This document shows positions 11,498 to 25,161 of a stretch of 64,000 nt of DNA, one piece after another. The position numbers and the translations under genes are program-made. Each line of letters begins with the position of its first letter. The stretch's first letter is position 1. This DNA is from Dipylidium caninum. Lineage: Eukaryota > Platyhelminthes > Cestoda > Cyclophyllidea > Dipylidiidae. Below the pieces are notes generated by a model. It ran no database searches. It was not told the DNA's origin and saw only the letters and a list, made by a program, of their open reading frames with translations. The DNA lies in the NCBI GenBank assembly GCA_017562135.1, contig QEYB01000388.1, positions 558,001 to 622,000 of the forward strand, given 5' to 3'.

Positions 11498-12578
11498 TCC
11501 ACGTCCGCGTACGTGCCAGCGGTGTGTCCGGGGTGGTTCAATTTATCGATCGATCCTCCCCGCGTGTCAAGTAGAGTGGAGTAGGACGGACGACAGCCTG
11601 TCTACTTCGATGCATCCCTCGTCGCCCTTTCACCTTCCGTCTCCTTACTTATTGATTAAATGACCTGACAGGATACTCAATTCCCCTTTCAGTTTGTCAA
11701 TTTGTAGATTTACTAACTGGTTCCAAGTATTGTCCTTCCACGCGGTATTTTACTGCTCTATTCAATGTAGAAACCCATTCGACCTTAAAACTTTCAGTAA
11801 ATGGCAGGCGAAACACTCCCCTCCCCTGTACGCATTTACACAAAATTTCTTACTTATGTGAAATGGTGAACTAATGATGCTGCTTTACTCAGACCCTGGC
11901 GCCTGTCACAATCACCTCCCCCAGTCTCGTTTCACGAGATTAATACAATCACGTTGTGAATGTGAGGGAACAGATCACATTTTCACTCTCTTATTCTCGG
12001 TTAGGTGTCTTAGCATGGGAGGCATCTTCAGCCTCCTGATTATTTACTTTTTCTACTGGTGGTGATAATTGGTACAAAGGGAGGAAGATTTAAGTCCTTA
12101 CACCACCTACTTTAATCCACTTAACTGCCAAATCCTCGTCCCTTTTTTTATTAACTGTCAAAACTTGCTATCGGTTCTTTGTGCTCCTGCTTATTTCTGC
12201 CGCTGTATGCCTGACTAGCAACCTCGAACCTGATTTCTGCAACTCCGTGCGTTTAAATACTAACAGACGCACAAAAATACGGGGGCAATTGTAGTGTCGA
12301 ATATAAACGATACAAGCGAAATCCGTCAACTATATCCCATCTGGCACTTTTAAAGTAGACGAAGATGCTAGTAAGATTTCCCGGAATCATTCACGGAAGG
12401 TGTCATTAAACAACTTTATTTAAGTGAATCCAAGCGATTAATTATAACTCACAAGGACAGATCCTTGTTTCGAAAAAGCTGGAAATAAAATGAAATGATG
12501 CGGAAAGCGATAAATAAAGAGATAGAGAGAGAGGTGAGCGTGGCGCAGAATGTGGGCAAAAGACTATGACGATTGCAT
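11498..12578. other. Region upstream of zinc-finger gene and downstream of annexin A
   Basis: It contains the presumed promoter of the zinc-finger gene (toward 11,498) and the 3' UTR of annexin A (toward 12,578). A complement of AATAAA at 12415-12420 is a candidate polyadenylation signal for annexin A, about 160 nt past its stop. No coding sequence recognised. Confidence 0.45.
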
Positions 12579-15500
12579 CTATGCGGCGTCGAGAAGCTTC
12601 AAGCAGAGAGCCTCATAATCACCATGTGTGTCACCTTTGATCGCGTCCGCCAGGGATTCACCGTAGAGCTCCTCATATTTGGCCTTTATGCTGCCCAGAT
12701 CGGTCTATCATATGAGAAACAAAGGCCACGGATAAGCGGCCTCCACATGAAGAGGATGCGGAGGTCGTTGGCAGTTTACCCTTGCCCGAAAATCGTCCAA
12801 GTCTTATACCAGTTGGCACGCAAAACCCTGTGGCCATCGCCTCTTAAGACCCTCCACGAGCTAATTACTACTGATAAGATTTTCCCGATTACGAGGCAAT
12901 TGTTACCACCTCGACACTTAGCTCTCAAATGAACAAGTGTAGTGCTCCATAAAGGCGGGTTTTTCGCCTTGATCTGACAGTTGCATGTGGAGGCGCTTTG
13001 AAGCGAGGGAATAACGTGGTAAATTCCCATAACCAGGTGTCAAGAGTCTTGACTGATTAATCAAATGTTTCGCCCTAAATTGCCTCATCAAATTGACGAA
13101 ATCTTTTGTCACCTCGACGTTATACAAAATCAAGGGACAATGAATCAATTCTGGTTTAAATTTTAGCCCACTTTCGGAAGACTAAGTGAGCTTTACGCGC
13201 CCCTTCCTCCTACGTTTTGATCATATATGGATTATTCCTTGACATGTCTGAAATAATGATCAAAATTTGTTGGGTGTTGCTCTGACTTACATCAGCCCTC
13301 AAAACCAGAACACGCTGCAGAGTGGCGTCTTTGGTGCCGGGTCCTCGTAGGGCAAAGTGAAGAAGCTCGGCGTAGAGAGCCGCACGGTCAATGGCGTAAC
13401 GGACTTAAATTTTTTCGAAAATGGGAACTTCAGATCTGCCACGGTGAGGATAGGACGGGGCGGGGGCAGTATAATGTGGGCAAACGTACCTCGGGTTACG
13501 AGGAAATCTTCCAGGTCTCTGGACGTCTCCTTCTTTATTGCCTCGATCAGGGGTTTGCCGTGTGCCTACAGTCAAATCCATTCAATGTGATTGCAAGATT
13601 CAAGAACCGAGTGTTTGTCTTTCTTTAGAGTAATCCAGTCTCCTCTGCAAATGGAGGTGGTCATGACTAACGCAAGCTGTGCAAGTTGTCAGAGCTGTAA
13701 AAATTCGAGACTGCTGGTATGTATGCGGTGTCAACGGCCAGAAGATAAGTTTACTTCCTCTTGAGAGGGTATCAGGAGCGGACTCGGAACAGATGGTTCA
13801 CCATGACGGAACATCTGTACAACACAGGCCGTCTTTTGGCTAATCATGAGAACTCTAATGAAAGTATTGAGGAGGATTTTATAAGCTATGTTTCCTCAAT
13901 GTCTTTTAAAGTATCTTTCAACCGATATACACAAGTATGGAGTTCATTTTGGACGTAGATTACAAAAAAGTAATGACCCTCGCAACTTATCAATCATCTT
14001 ACGATGGATAGGATAAAAGCATCATGCAAAATCTTGTTAGTCAGTGTCATCGGATGATGCCCATCTACCGAATAGAGCCTTGAAACCTAATTTGAGTGAT
14101 CATGCATCAGCGTTATTCCATTATTGTGACTTAAACACGTCGGCTTCCACTTCAGCGTAATCTGTTACAGTCTAATTACTCCTTCAGGCACCTCTGCAAG
14201 CCTGTGGCTCAATTCTCGTTGTTAAAGCCATTCTTGGATGCCTATTTGGCTGCACTCAGTTTCTCGAAGGAGGGCCTGATAACCGCATTATTTCCCACCC
14301 AACAGACTGGATCACAAAAGCGCTCTTATCCCTTCATTCGGAGTCGATGTAAACGAAGACGAAGTTAGAATTTTCGACGCGAAAGACCGTGATGGAATGC
14401 GACTTCTACCTGAGTCGAGGTAGTCCAACGCCTCCGGCCGATCTCCTCTCCCCCGCCATCCTTAAACCGTCAACTCGTGCGACGCTGCTATGGCGCTGGG
14501 ACTTTTGTTTAACTCGGTCTGAATCCTTTAAATGCGGAGTGATAGAAAACCAACTCCGCCAACTGCGTCACCCGCAGGATGGTGGACTGGGAGATCGAGG
14601 GGGCTGAGGGTTGAGTTCCATGGAATGTGGCAGCAGATCCTTCTGCACTAGTAGGTCAAAAATGTTCTTCCCTTCCATTGCATCACCTCGAAGTGTCCAT
14701 TTTAACGTTTTTCACTTTGGTGCAATCCATCGGCTTCAATGAGGGCGGGTGAAATCCGTGCCCGTCGGGGGCAAACGATCGACAGGCAGGTGGGTGGAGC
14801 GTTTTACGGTCTGTGGAGAAGCACCAATTCGCCTCGGTCGCTAAGCCTTTGCGCTCGAGCTGATGATTTGGGAGTGTCAACTGTCAACCGTCTTTTTATT
14901 TTAACTCGGTCTGCTTATTTATTACGATGCACGAGAAGATATTTCTCTCCGAAATACTTTCGTGGACTGGGCTCAGGCTCGCATCTTTAGCCAAAATCAG
15001 CTCAGTTTACTTAGTCTCAGCACAGCATTCACTTGACACAGTTCTGTCAACGAATATGAAAGTAGAAAGGTTTTTAAGTCCCAATAATATGAATCAAGAT
15101 CGGATCGGGTCAAATTAGGACGAAATCGCTTTTTTGTCGTTTTGGATGAGGAGGTTACATTGATTCACGACTGACTACGTCGATTTCCGTGGAAATCCGA
15201 CTAAGTGGGAAGTTTCACCAAGGGGCTGCGGGGTTTGCTCTGCCACAGCACGCTGAATTTGGGCGGGAGGCAAACTATTACCGTCCTGATAAGCCCTAGA
15301 GGATGCATCTGGTGCATTGTTTGGCGAAATATCACACGAAAACTTATTACAATGCGCAATATTTATCAATGTTGACATTTTGACATAAAAGCAAATAAAT
15401 TTGTCAGATTTCATTGCTCGTATTCGATTTTTTGAACATAAATGATCTCAAAGTACTTGAAAATGCTGCCCCAATTTTGTCTAAATCGTCTCGAGTTGCT

Positions 15501-18500
15501 GCTTCATGCCTCGAGCGTATCAAATACAGAATTTGGTGTTTGTAAGTGCCAAAGGCGACTAAATAGCGCTATGTGACAAGGCATACGCCTTCCACTGGCG
15601 CACAAACGCACACACGAATACGTCAAAATGGATGAAAACGAGTGAAGAGAAAACTAAAGAAGGTGCGGTTTACCCGAATGTAGGCGTCATTCGTTGCACT
15701 CAGTTGGAGAAAGGAGCGGTTGATGATGGGACGCATGAAACGACTATCTGCTGTGCCTAAACGCCTAAAATGAGCATAAGAAATAATAGCCAGGTCTAAA
15801 ATAACATATCTAAGACTATTTTGAGCCGGTAAATTGTTGGGTTTGGAATTAAGTGATTGCAGATCCCAAGCATGAAATAAAATTCAAATTTTTGTTAAAA
15901 AATATAACTTTGTTCAAATAGGCACAGTCCATTTTTGTCGACGATCTTTCGTCATTGTTTAGGCGGTGAAGGAATTCTGCATGGGACGACATAAACTGCA
16001 GTCTGAAGGCGGAAAGTCAAAGTAACATGGCGGAGGTGTTAACGCATCCCATCTCTGATCCGAAAACCTTTAGCTCGTGGCTACAGACGTGTGGGACTTC
16101 GCATTGTCAACACCCTTGAGACAATTTGCCACTTGGGCGCTTTGCTCGAATTGAATCGCTCAGTTTGCCGATTTGTCGAACCTACTTTCAGAGTGAATCT
16201 CTGCTTTTGATGTCGTCTGGGCCGGTTTATCTTGCATCAACCACCATCTCTTCCCATTAACTTTCCTCTAAACTGCTCACTTTTGTCGCCAGTAATTAGT
16301 CTTTTCGAAAAGGGATCAACTTCATTGCATTTCAGATGCGAATCGCAGACGCTAATGCGTTGGAGACAAGATTTTGTAATCTTTTTGATTCACGTGTTGT
16401 ACTCGGACGATGATGTGAGTTCCATCGACTTCAGTTAAACAAACGGCCAAATCGTTGAGCCTTTTTTTAATTAATAAATAATCAGAAGGAAATCTGGCAA
16501 ACCAAATTTGACGCTGCCTTTCATTAAAGGCTTCATTACCATTCACAGTACATGAATTCTTGTGTGCTTGCGAACGTCTTCTCGTAAACACAAAATATTA
16601 TAAAATGCGTCAGAAGCGCACGTCATTTTATTCGATTTTACAGTAGGGTAAAAGCATAACTACGGAACTAAACGATATAAAGATAAGTCAGATGCTTTGA
16701 ACACGTTAACAAAACAAAAGAAAAAGTAGAATCCATCTGTCGACAAATTTACAATCATTTAATTGCCAACTCAAAAGTCCCTCTCCAAGAGATACCGTCT
16801 TTTGTTGTTTTATCGCGTCGCGTCAGTGGCCCAATTACAATCTACCGCTGAGGTAGTTTAAAGCCCAGGCCAAGAAAATTATTTATTTGACTGGCATTAC
16901 ACTCACTCCATTGATATCTGCGAGTTTATCGTTAAGAAAATTATAAACAAAAAAACCATTTACAAAATTCTCTCCTCCTAGCAGTTTACTGGAAGGCTCA
17001 GTCTTCCGTCAGTCAAATCATAGACGATTTAACAGTCAAAACAGCCTCTAACAATACTGTCTTCAACCGTTGCCGCCCAAAAAGTGGTCACCGTGTGGAT
17101 GAGCACTCGCCTCTTTGACATTTTCCAGAGCCCTGTGCCCTCCTGTTAATATTCCTTCATCAGATAATGGCGTATTGAATAGCCGGCTTTTCACCTACCA
17201 TTTCGGTCCTTAACAGAAGTCGAGGCTAAAACGACGTATCCATTTCATCTTAGTCGGGTATTCTTCTGAAACACTCCAACAGCCAAACACAGCCGACTTT
17301 AGCACCTATCGGCGCGCTGTCAGTGGTAAAATGTAGTCAAGTCTTCGGGAGAGCTTAACACAAACATCCGGAAAAAAATTCAGGTGATTTTTCGCGCTTC
17401 GTGTTCTTCCCCTCAGCGTTGAAGCTAATTGCACCGAGGTAAAGTGCCCGGTAACCCAAAATCAACCACGTGTAAGTAAAATTTGTGCATTCAAAAGCTC
17501 GAATCGTCTCATTTTCACACAGGTGAGCCTGCATTTCGGCCGCGTTCGCCTCCACCATCAAAGGGGGTATGTCGAGACCTGAGGCTTATCACGCACCGAG
17601 GAAATGGTATTGAATGTCGCACTTACCCTTCACCACTGGCGTACAACTCCTTCGCATCGCTCTCAGCGAGGCCGGGATTCACGACTTGGTTGAGGGTTGC
17701 GGGCGAGAGGTTCTTGAGCTGCATGACTGGTGGCTCGTCGGAATGCCCGGAGAGTGTGAGCAGCAGGGCCTCGCAGTAGTGGCCGCTTGTGTCGCCTTTG
17801 ATCGCGTCCTCAAGAGTCACTCCTCCGCTTACTGCGGAGAGACATTAGAGTTGGACAAGGAAAACACTACCAAGTTGTAACTCCGTCTATCATGTGGAAA
17901 ATGTACGTCGGACGACAAAATATGGTCAAAGAACACACATGTAATCTTTTGATGTGTCTTAGTATCATAGTAGTTCAGAGGCTAACATACGTCGTCCCAT
18001 AATCTAATGACACAGTCGGGAATTTTTGAGGGAGATTCGTATTGAAAACCACATTCTGAAATGGTAACAAGGCTATCCGGCGAGTGCCATACAGACATTT
18101 ACATTAAGATTTTAAGGAATCTCGACTCATTCAGTGAGTCGTGTGGCCTGTCAAAGTCAGTCACCAACACCGGGGTTTTGTGAAATGGGAGGTGACAAGG
18201 TCAAATGCGTGATGGCTGGAAGATCTGTACGATAATCAAATGGGTGTGGAGAGACTACTTACCCCAGCCTCAGACAGATTTACCCGACTACACACCACTG
18301 GCGTTCTCCGCTGACAGAAGCGGAAGCTTACTGGAAACTATTAAACGGGCGTTTTACGGCTTAGTGTCTGTTCAGCTGCAATTGAGAGAGATACATTGTC
18401 CCTTGAGCTCGATATTTTTATTTATGCCTATTTTTACTGCATTGTTATTTTATTTTGCGTCGAGATTAGATGGAAACAAAACGCAATTAAAAGTGGGCAT

Positions 18501-21500
18501 TAATGAAGCATTCAGAGGTGGATCCACCAATGAAAAAAGCGCTCTGTGTTTGTTCATCAAAACTTAATTCTAGTAATTTGAGTATCGTAAAGGCGACTCG
18601 GGGAAGAACCATCGGCCCATGTTAGTAACGAAAGGGAATTAAGGACGGCGATTCACACAAGGAAAATCTCGGCAACTTGAGTCTAAACTAAAAATTGGTC
18701 ATAGGGCTAAGGGTGTGTTCGAGCATCTGCGAAAAATAAATGGTAAGAAAAAGATACATTGGCCTCAGGAGGGTTCATCAACCGAGCACGAGAGCAAATG
18801 CGCATCTTAGTTGCTTTGCTAATACACGATGACCGTCGTTCTTCCACCAAAACATCACCTGTGATGTGAAAGGCGATTTGGTGTGGTAATCGAAAACAAT
18901 GAGGCAAGTGAGTGGAAAAAAATAATTCCCGGGAGGCACTCCTAGGCTGAAATTCATAGAAAAAGATGTACGACGGGCAGAAGGTAGTATGCTTAAGAAG
19001 TGACCCTCCCTTTTATTTCTTTCTTCCTACAACCAGGCGAAAGCATAAAAAAGTGGCGGAGTCTCAGTCCCCTGAAGTTGATCTTACGTCGGGGAATAAA
19101 TTTATGAAAAAAAAAAAAAAAACACCAGCCAACCAGCAGGACACAGTGTTCCTGCCGAATAACGCTAAACGACGACCACATAAAGCTACAATTCGTGTTG
19201 ATAAATTAACTATTTTATAATAGGGAAATTGTACCACCTCCCCCAAATTCATCCAATCTTTTCCCTGCGGATTATTGCCTTTTTCGCAATTCTGAACTAT
19301 ATTTTAGGAGAAAAAAATATAATGACCAAAATGCTATTATCAAGGCAGATGCCAATGAAATTCATTTCGAGTGAATATAATAAATAAAGTGAAAAGTTGA
19401 ACTTTTTACTTTCTATTTGTATTCAACACGCGTTTCATAGTTTCCAACCTCAACCTCAAGTGAAAGGATAAGGCAACACTCCGATTATAATGCCTCAACA
19501 GTGTAAACAAAATCATTTTTACGAGGTGTTTGAAGATTAACACTCGAATTTTTCGACTAAACCGTGGAATTTTTGTTCAAAGCTACTTCGAATTAATACT
19601 ACGTGAATGAGGTGAAGTAAAAAGTGTCTCCGCTCTTCCAGGGGGCATGGAACCTTCCGTGCTTTTAGAATGCCCGACGAAATGTCACCGCAAACGTCTC
19701 TGGTCCATACCGTTGGCATGATAATGTCCATTTCTACGTCAAATGTCAGTGTAAAACGCCGTCTATTATGTGGAAGAAGGCGTGGAAGGAAATGTTGTGA
19801 GGAGTTAACTCCCACTTACCTTCCAGATAGGCTTCCTTCAAGTGTTCAATGTCGTCTTTCGAGCAGCCGGCGAGAATTTCGTTGAGCACACGCTCTTTAG
19901 TCCCTGCACCCTTCATGGCGTGGTAGAGAGCCTGTGCCATCACCTGCCACGGCGATTGGATGAGCATGAGAGCCATTTGCCTGAAATTGCCGCTCAGTTC
20001 TCCGTGTAGGGCATCATGCAGAGTCTGGGAAGGGAGAGAGGCCGCTAAGTGAAAACACCGATACGAGGTGAAAAAGTTCATCACTCAGGCGCTGTGTCTG
20101 TGTGATGTAAGGCCAAATGATGCATGTCACATGGGGTTGAAATAGAGGACAAGCATGTCAACATGTCATTAGTTTGAGGACCATTTCATCAGAAAGTAGA
20201 AAAATCCTCTGTTCTCAGCCTTGACTCCATCACTCGCCTACCATAAATAAATAAGGAGACATGGTGTCTTTTCATCAACGCGACCTCGGAAGGAACGAAT
20301 TTGCAGGACGTAAACGAGGAGGCACCTCAGTCCTCCACACCCACAGCACCAGTCAGCGGCAGTGAACAGGTACCACGGAGAATTTGGGCGAGCACTAAAA
20401 TTTCTGTGGCCATTCGAGAGAGGTAAACATCTTGCAGCGTCGTGAGAGTGTGAAAACACTCATGTTTAAACAAACTACTAGGCTGTAAACTATGAAATGG
20501 GCGCTCAATATAAGTAGAAGGCAAAAAGCCTAGTTTTTCAAGCTAATTATAATGATCAGTCGAAATAACTTCGATCGGCAACTACAAATGTTTGCCAACG
20601 ACTGGGAACAATCGTATATGCCATTTGAGAAAAAAATTTGTTTTTAGAGTTAAAAAATATTCGAGGTGTTTTATAATAGAATTTCGGACAATTCACTTTT
20701 TCATCTAAAAATAACACCGAGAAACAAATAATGTGCCGGTAGAATATCAAGTAAATATAGTGGATTTAGTAAAATTTCACATTGCAAACCATATATTGGA
20801 GGGAGAGATCGGCGAGGGGCAGTGAAATCGCTCCTTATAAATGTGTGTATGTGTGCTAATTAATCCCAGTTATGAACGTGACACATTCGGGGAACCCACA
20901 ACTTTCACACTCGTTGCTTGTGTGAAATTCTTCCCTCTGTGTCGATGAAATACTCTCAGTAGTATTCAGGCGGTTGTGCATGATTTAGCAATTTGGTATC
21001 CCTTTCAACCCACCACCAAATAAGACGGCTTAACACACGAATTCGCGCATATAAGAGGCCCATTTTGCATCGTGTAAATGGAATGCAGAGTCTGCAGGAG
21101 GCGCTCTCCACCAGTCTCAGTGGCGACTTCCGCGACTTGGCCGTGATGCTGTGCAAGACGCCGTGGGAGGTGATGGCCGAGGCCCTGTACAAAGCCATGA
21201 GAGGCTACGGCACCAAGGAGCGCGTTCTCAACGAAATCCTCGCCGCCTGCTCTCGCGACGACATTCCTGAGCTGAAAAAGGCCTACGAGCAAGGTACTCC
21301 CCTTCCTCTCCTAATCACGGCACTCGCGACTCTCACGATCTCTTCTGCAGTAGGCAGTCTGTGCAACAATGTCCTCCTTTCGGCAGTAGACTTGATTTGA
21401 AAAGGACAATAAGCATTAAGCTGGCAACTACCAGTGTCGGGTGAATGTGGAGGCTGTGTTTGATTTCACATTGTGGCGAGGCGATCCGACTTGTCAACAG

Positions 21501-24500
21501 CAGCGGAAACTGTCCGTTGTCGTCGTCCAGCGTCAGCATGCCGGGATGTTTAGTGCTCCGGACCGGTTGACCAAAGCGGCATTTTCTCTTTATACGAACA
21601 GTCCTGTGTATGTGTGTGTGTGTGTGTGTGTGTGGACCGAATTCCACAGTCGTCGTCCCTAATTCCTCCCCCCACCCCCCCTCTCCCCCACCCTCGTCAC
21701 CAGCATGGACCGGCGTTCTTCCCCGAGTCTCCTTTGCGATACTCAAATTACCAAAACGAAAGTGGGAGAACCGACATCGCTCACCCTTTCACTAGTAAAT
21801 TCGTCGTCGAATGCCGCATTGAGGTTTCTCGAAGCCTGTTGAGCTGCGCTGTGTTTTAAGTTGAACGCATACAAAAGAGTAGATGGAAATATCGTTTTGT
21901 TTCTATCCGGTCTCGGCGAAAAACAAGATGAAAATGGGACACAAGCGCAGACAAAATTGTTGTGAAAAGAAAAAGAAGAACAACTCTAAAACTTATAAAT
22001 AAAAACATCGTGCGCATGTCACTGTTTATTGCTGTCAGTCGCAGCTGAACGGAGACAAAACGCAAACGCCCTTCTCATAGTTTCCAGCCAGCTACTTCTA
22101 CAGCAAAGGGTAGCTTTAAGCACAAAGTTGTTAAAATTCAAAAAAAAAAAAACAATTTGTGCACATAAATTCAGGTGTCTACCCATTCATTTGCAAGTGT
22201 TTCAATCTGTAATTGCAGCCTGTCGCTGAAACTATACCACATAGTAAACAGAGGTACTTTTTTTCAGTCAAGAGATTCATAAAATTACAGTCCGAGTGTA
22301 TAAAAAGTTGGACAAGACATGGGAACAGTCCCGTTTCCTGGTAAAACAAAATTCGAACATTTTTAAGGTGAAGTTTGGCGATAAGTGAGGTGTCGAATGA
22401 CGAAGTGGTGAATTGAACACAGAAAAAAATTCCCTTCAAATTTGCCACATAGAGTCAAGCATTAACGAAAAACAAGCGCATCATTGTACCAGTCACAAAA
22501 TGAAAGAAATGTTGTGGTGTAAGTGCTCTCTAGAGTCTGCAATTGAGCGGCTTACTTTCTCTAAGAGGGGGAGAAAAGACGCAGGAAAGGCTCGACAGTT
22601 TTCCTAACTAAATTATTACAAATTTATTTAAGGTGAGAAATTTGAAATTTCTACTACCACACTTCCTAACGAGCGTTGATCAACCGGCCTAGCAATTAAG
22701 TCCTCATTACTGGGGTGTTCACCTCGACAGATTCATCATCAATTTCCAGCATGAACACAAAAAAAAACTAACACGTCCGCACGATGCAGTATTAACGTTT
22801 ACGCCGAAGGACTCAACCCACCTTGTTCGAGATTGACGGATAGGCGTCGCGAATGGCCATTCTTTCGGCTGACGTTCGTCGTCCCAGGACCTCGATAATG
22901 CCGCGCTCATTGGTTCCTGTAGATTATGGCAAATGAAAGAAATGTGCAAGACGGGAGCATTCTAGATTCTTTTCAAGTAGACACCTTAAGAGTGGAGACT
23001 GACACAATTTCGGGTACATTCACCAAATTTCTTCCTTCACATTGAGTAAATTGACTGATTGTCGGAGACAAAAGACTTTGCTCCTCCGCGTTATTTCGCA
23101 ATATTACGGTGAGTTGTGACGTTTAACGATCATCATGTGCTTCGTAGTGGAGAGGTACGGTATGCTCGAGTTACACCATACATCTTAGTGGATCCAGTCA
23201 TTCCAGCCTATGATGCAACAAGCCGATACCTACGATAACCTCAGAGAAAGTTATCGCAACATTTTGGTGTAAATAGTCGCCGATTGGAAGTGGCAAACGC
23301 ATTTATGTGCGTTGTGTTGAGTTGCCTTGAACGCGCACGGGCTATGAGGTTTTCGTCTGTCACAAGACAGTGCTAAGCATATTATACCTGGAAGTTTAGA
23401 GAGTCTTAAAGACAAGCCTCTCCACCACTTCTCACTTGCTGAAAGGGCGCTGAAAGAAAGCATGCATTTAAGGGTAAAGTGTGCTTTAGGGCTACAATAA
23501 AGGTCAGTTTGCAGTCTTCCGTCTTCACAATTGTCTAGAGGAATAATCCCGTTCTTTTGCGTCACTCGTTTTCGAGCACACCATAGTGGTCAGGGTGCTA
23601 GTGAAAGAGGAAGTTGCGGGTATCTTTTTGTTCCAATTATGAATTAATTATATACACAAATAAACTTGTCGTATTAATAAGCCTAAAAAATATCTGAATC
23701 ATTTTGTAAGTAAATAGGTACCCCTTCGCCACACATACAGGAATTTAATTGGCTCAGGACTGAAGATAAAGCTTCCTGTTAGCCCGCTTCGTCATAACGT
23801 GGCTCAATTTGCCCTCTTAGGGGGATACCTTACAATGTATTGGAAAATTCGTATCCTCACAGGTTTAACCATCTCACAAAGTTAAAAATAGGACAGAAAA
23901 AAAGGCCAATTGAGCAAGTGCGACCGGCACCCTGAAGGGATCTAGCCTCGTGGAGAATGGGCTATAAATGCATTGTTATCGGGCTTATGGAATGGGCGGT
24001 ATTCGGCAAATTCCAACAGAATTTCGCCGCTTATTTTTAAGGGGAACCTGAGACGTACAAAGAGCTCCTAAGCTGCTAACAATGATGGCGTCGAAGATGT
24101 GCTAGACGAAATGCAATTCATCTAACTTTAGCTTGCATTGCAATTGGCCGCGAGTGGGCGCGTTCAAGGTGATTTAACCTAATTAGCAATCAGCTTCAGG
24201 CCTCATCACTTAACAGTGGCTTTGGAAAAATCCGAAAAAAAACCGAGGTACCATTCAGCTTAAAACTTTAGTTGTTTGTTTTGATTTTTATTTTCCGAAA
24301 AGTGATGGGAGACAGAGAAGTCCAAAACGATACGATTGGCCGCTTATAGGAGTGTTAGGGGAATAGCGTCAGCCAATAGATGCGAAGTGTTAAGAAAAAA
24401 GCAGGCATCCCAATTAGGAAAGTGGTGACGCGAACGCCCAATATGAGATATTAAAAAAGAAAACTAGCGGTGAAACGAGTTCAGAAAGGCGAGAATAATT

Positions 24501-25161
24501 TATACTAATATACGAAAAGGAAAAAAAGGAAAACGAGTACAAGGGATAAATAATAGGGAAACAAACTGGTAGGTCTACTCACCGAGACCACGCATTGCGT
24601 GTTTCAAATGCTCCGCGTCGGCAGTGGGTGAGAACCCAGGCGTAGGAGAAACGGTCGGTTGGTATCTCTCACCATTTGGGGCGTAGAGATGGATAAGTGA
24701 ACGAGAGTAAAACCTAAAGAGAACTAGCCCGAGTGATCACAATCAAATACTGCGTTTGCAAACTCGTCTTTTGGCAATTTGTCTGCCCTTAGATCATTAT
24801 AGAAGACAGCACGCTACCCTGGTGCGATTTCGGCCCAGAGTTTGCGGCATGCTACAAATAAAATAAAGCATCCTAGGTGTTACACACCGGCAGCCTACGC
24901 GGCGACCGATGTAACCTTAAACTCCAGCTGCTCTGTCTTCTGCGTCTAAATTCCACTTTTGTACTTTATTGCAGCACATCTCAGGTCAAGAAAGCTCATA
25001 AGTTTAATCGCCTCTTGCCTAACCATGTGCTAGTAGGCGAAAGAGGACGACATCCAGAGGATAACACCACTTCATCTTCGCAAATATAAACACATAACGC
25101 CATTGCAGTGGCCGAAACCACCTCAATGAGTAGAGGTGACAACTTACGTAGCCGAGGACAT
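12579..25161 (-). CDS. Annexin A of this cluster (four annexin repeats)
   Basis: Nine coding exons: 25161-25148 (14 nt, start codon), 24713-24583, 22916-22822, 20024-19820, 17831-17627, 15764-15674, 13565-13490, 13403-13291, 12704-12579. All phases match, giving 351 residues. Repeats begin at MRGLGTNE, MKGAGTKE, GRLGTADS and LRGPGTKD. Each has a downstream acidic cap residue (GELSG, GDTSG, KKETS, GDTHG), so Ca2+-dependent phospholipid binding is expected. The N-terminal tail is about 40 residues and Pro-rich before repeat 1. The linker between repeats 2 and 3 (about residues SGHSDEPPVM to VNPGL) is longer than in vertebrate annexins, as reported for parasitic flatworm annexins, some of which are secreted or tegumental without a signal peptide. 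Annexin B, about 19 kb away on the same strand, has the same exon phases, so they are paralogues. Introns are large and repeat-filled. A candidate polyA signal is at 12415-12420. Confidence 0.92.
13566..19819. other. Annexin A introns between exons 13565 and 19820
   Basis: Apart from annexin exons at 15764-15674 and 17831-17627, I see no coding sequence here. A 16-base A run lies at 19107-19122 on the plus strand. Short open frames are neither exon-like nor conserved with the equivalent annexin B introns, which are much shorter. Confidence 0.5.
19107..19122 (+). repeat. Poly(A) tract in annexin A intron
   Basis: Sixteen consecutive A residues on the plus strand. This might be a retroposon tail, but I found no matching body or target-site duplication. 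Confidence 0.9.
21089..21293 (+). pseudogene. Orphan antisense-oriented copy of annexin exon (repeat 1/2 segment)
   Basis: A 205-nt exon copy with its acceptor (GCAG) and donor (GTACTC) preserved. It encodes SLQEALSTSL...MRGYGTKERVLNEIL...ELKKAYEQ in an open frame. It matches annexin B exon 3 (47429-47226) closely but sits on the plus strand inside a minus-strand intron of annexin A, with no partner annexin exons found near it on the plus strand. It is therefore called a duplicated orphan exon. Unlike the annexin B exon it keeps five A residues at the ELKKAY codons and so keeps the reading frame. Confidence 0.85.
21605..21634 (+). repeat. (GT)n microsatellite in inverted repeat 2 left copy
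   Basis: About 15 GT units. The equivalent (CA)n tract in the right copy is at 46902-46935. Confidence 0.95.

Larger units (their letters stand above)
20800..22085 (+). repeat. Inverted repeat 2, left copy (duplicate of annexin B exon 3 region)
   Basis: About 1.3 kb here is the reverse complement of 46470-47722. Shared landmarks are the annexin exon, the dinucleotide microsatellite, an ACAATGTCCTCC-type motif and the flanking intron text. The copies differ by many substitutions and small indels, so the duplication is not recent. The left copy lies within annexin A intron 3, between exons 22916-22822 and 20024-19820, on the opposite strand to that gene. Confidence 0.93.

Noticed and set aside
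17614..17880. 88-codon plus-strand frame
   Set aside because: It is antisense to an annexin A exon (17831-17627), and its translation is the shadow of that exon.
21005..21292. 95-codon minus-strand frame
   Set aside because: Antisense shadow of the orphan annexin exon on the plus strand; the same shadow appears opposite annexin B at 47151-47513.
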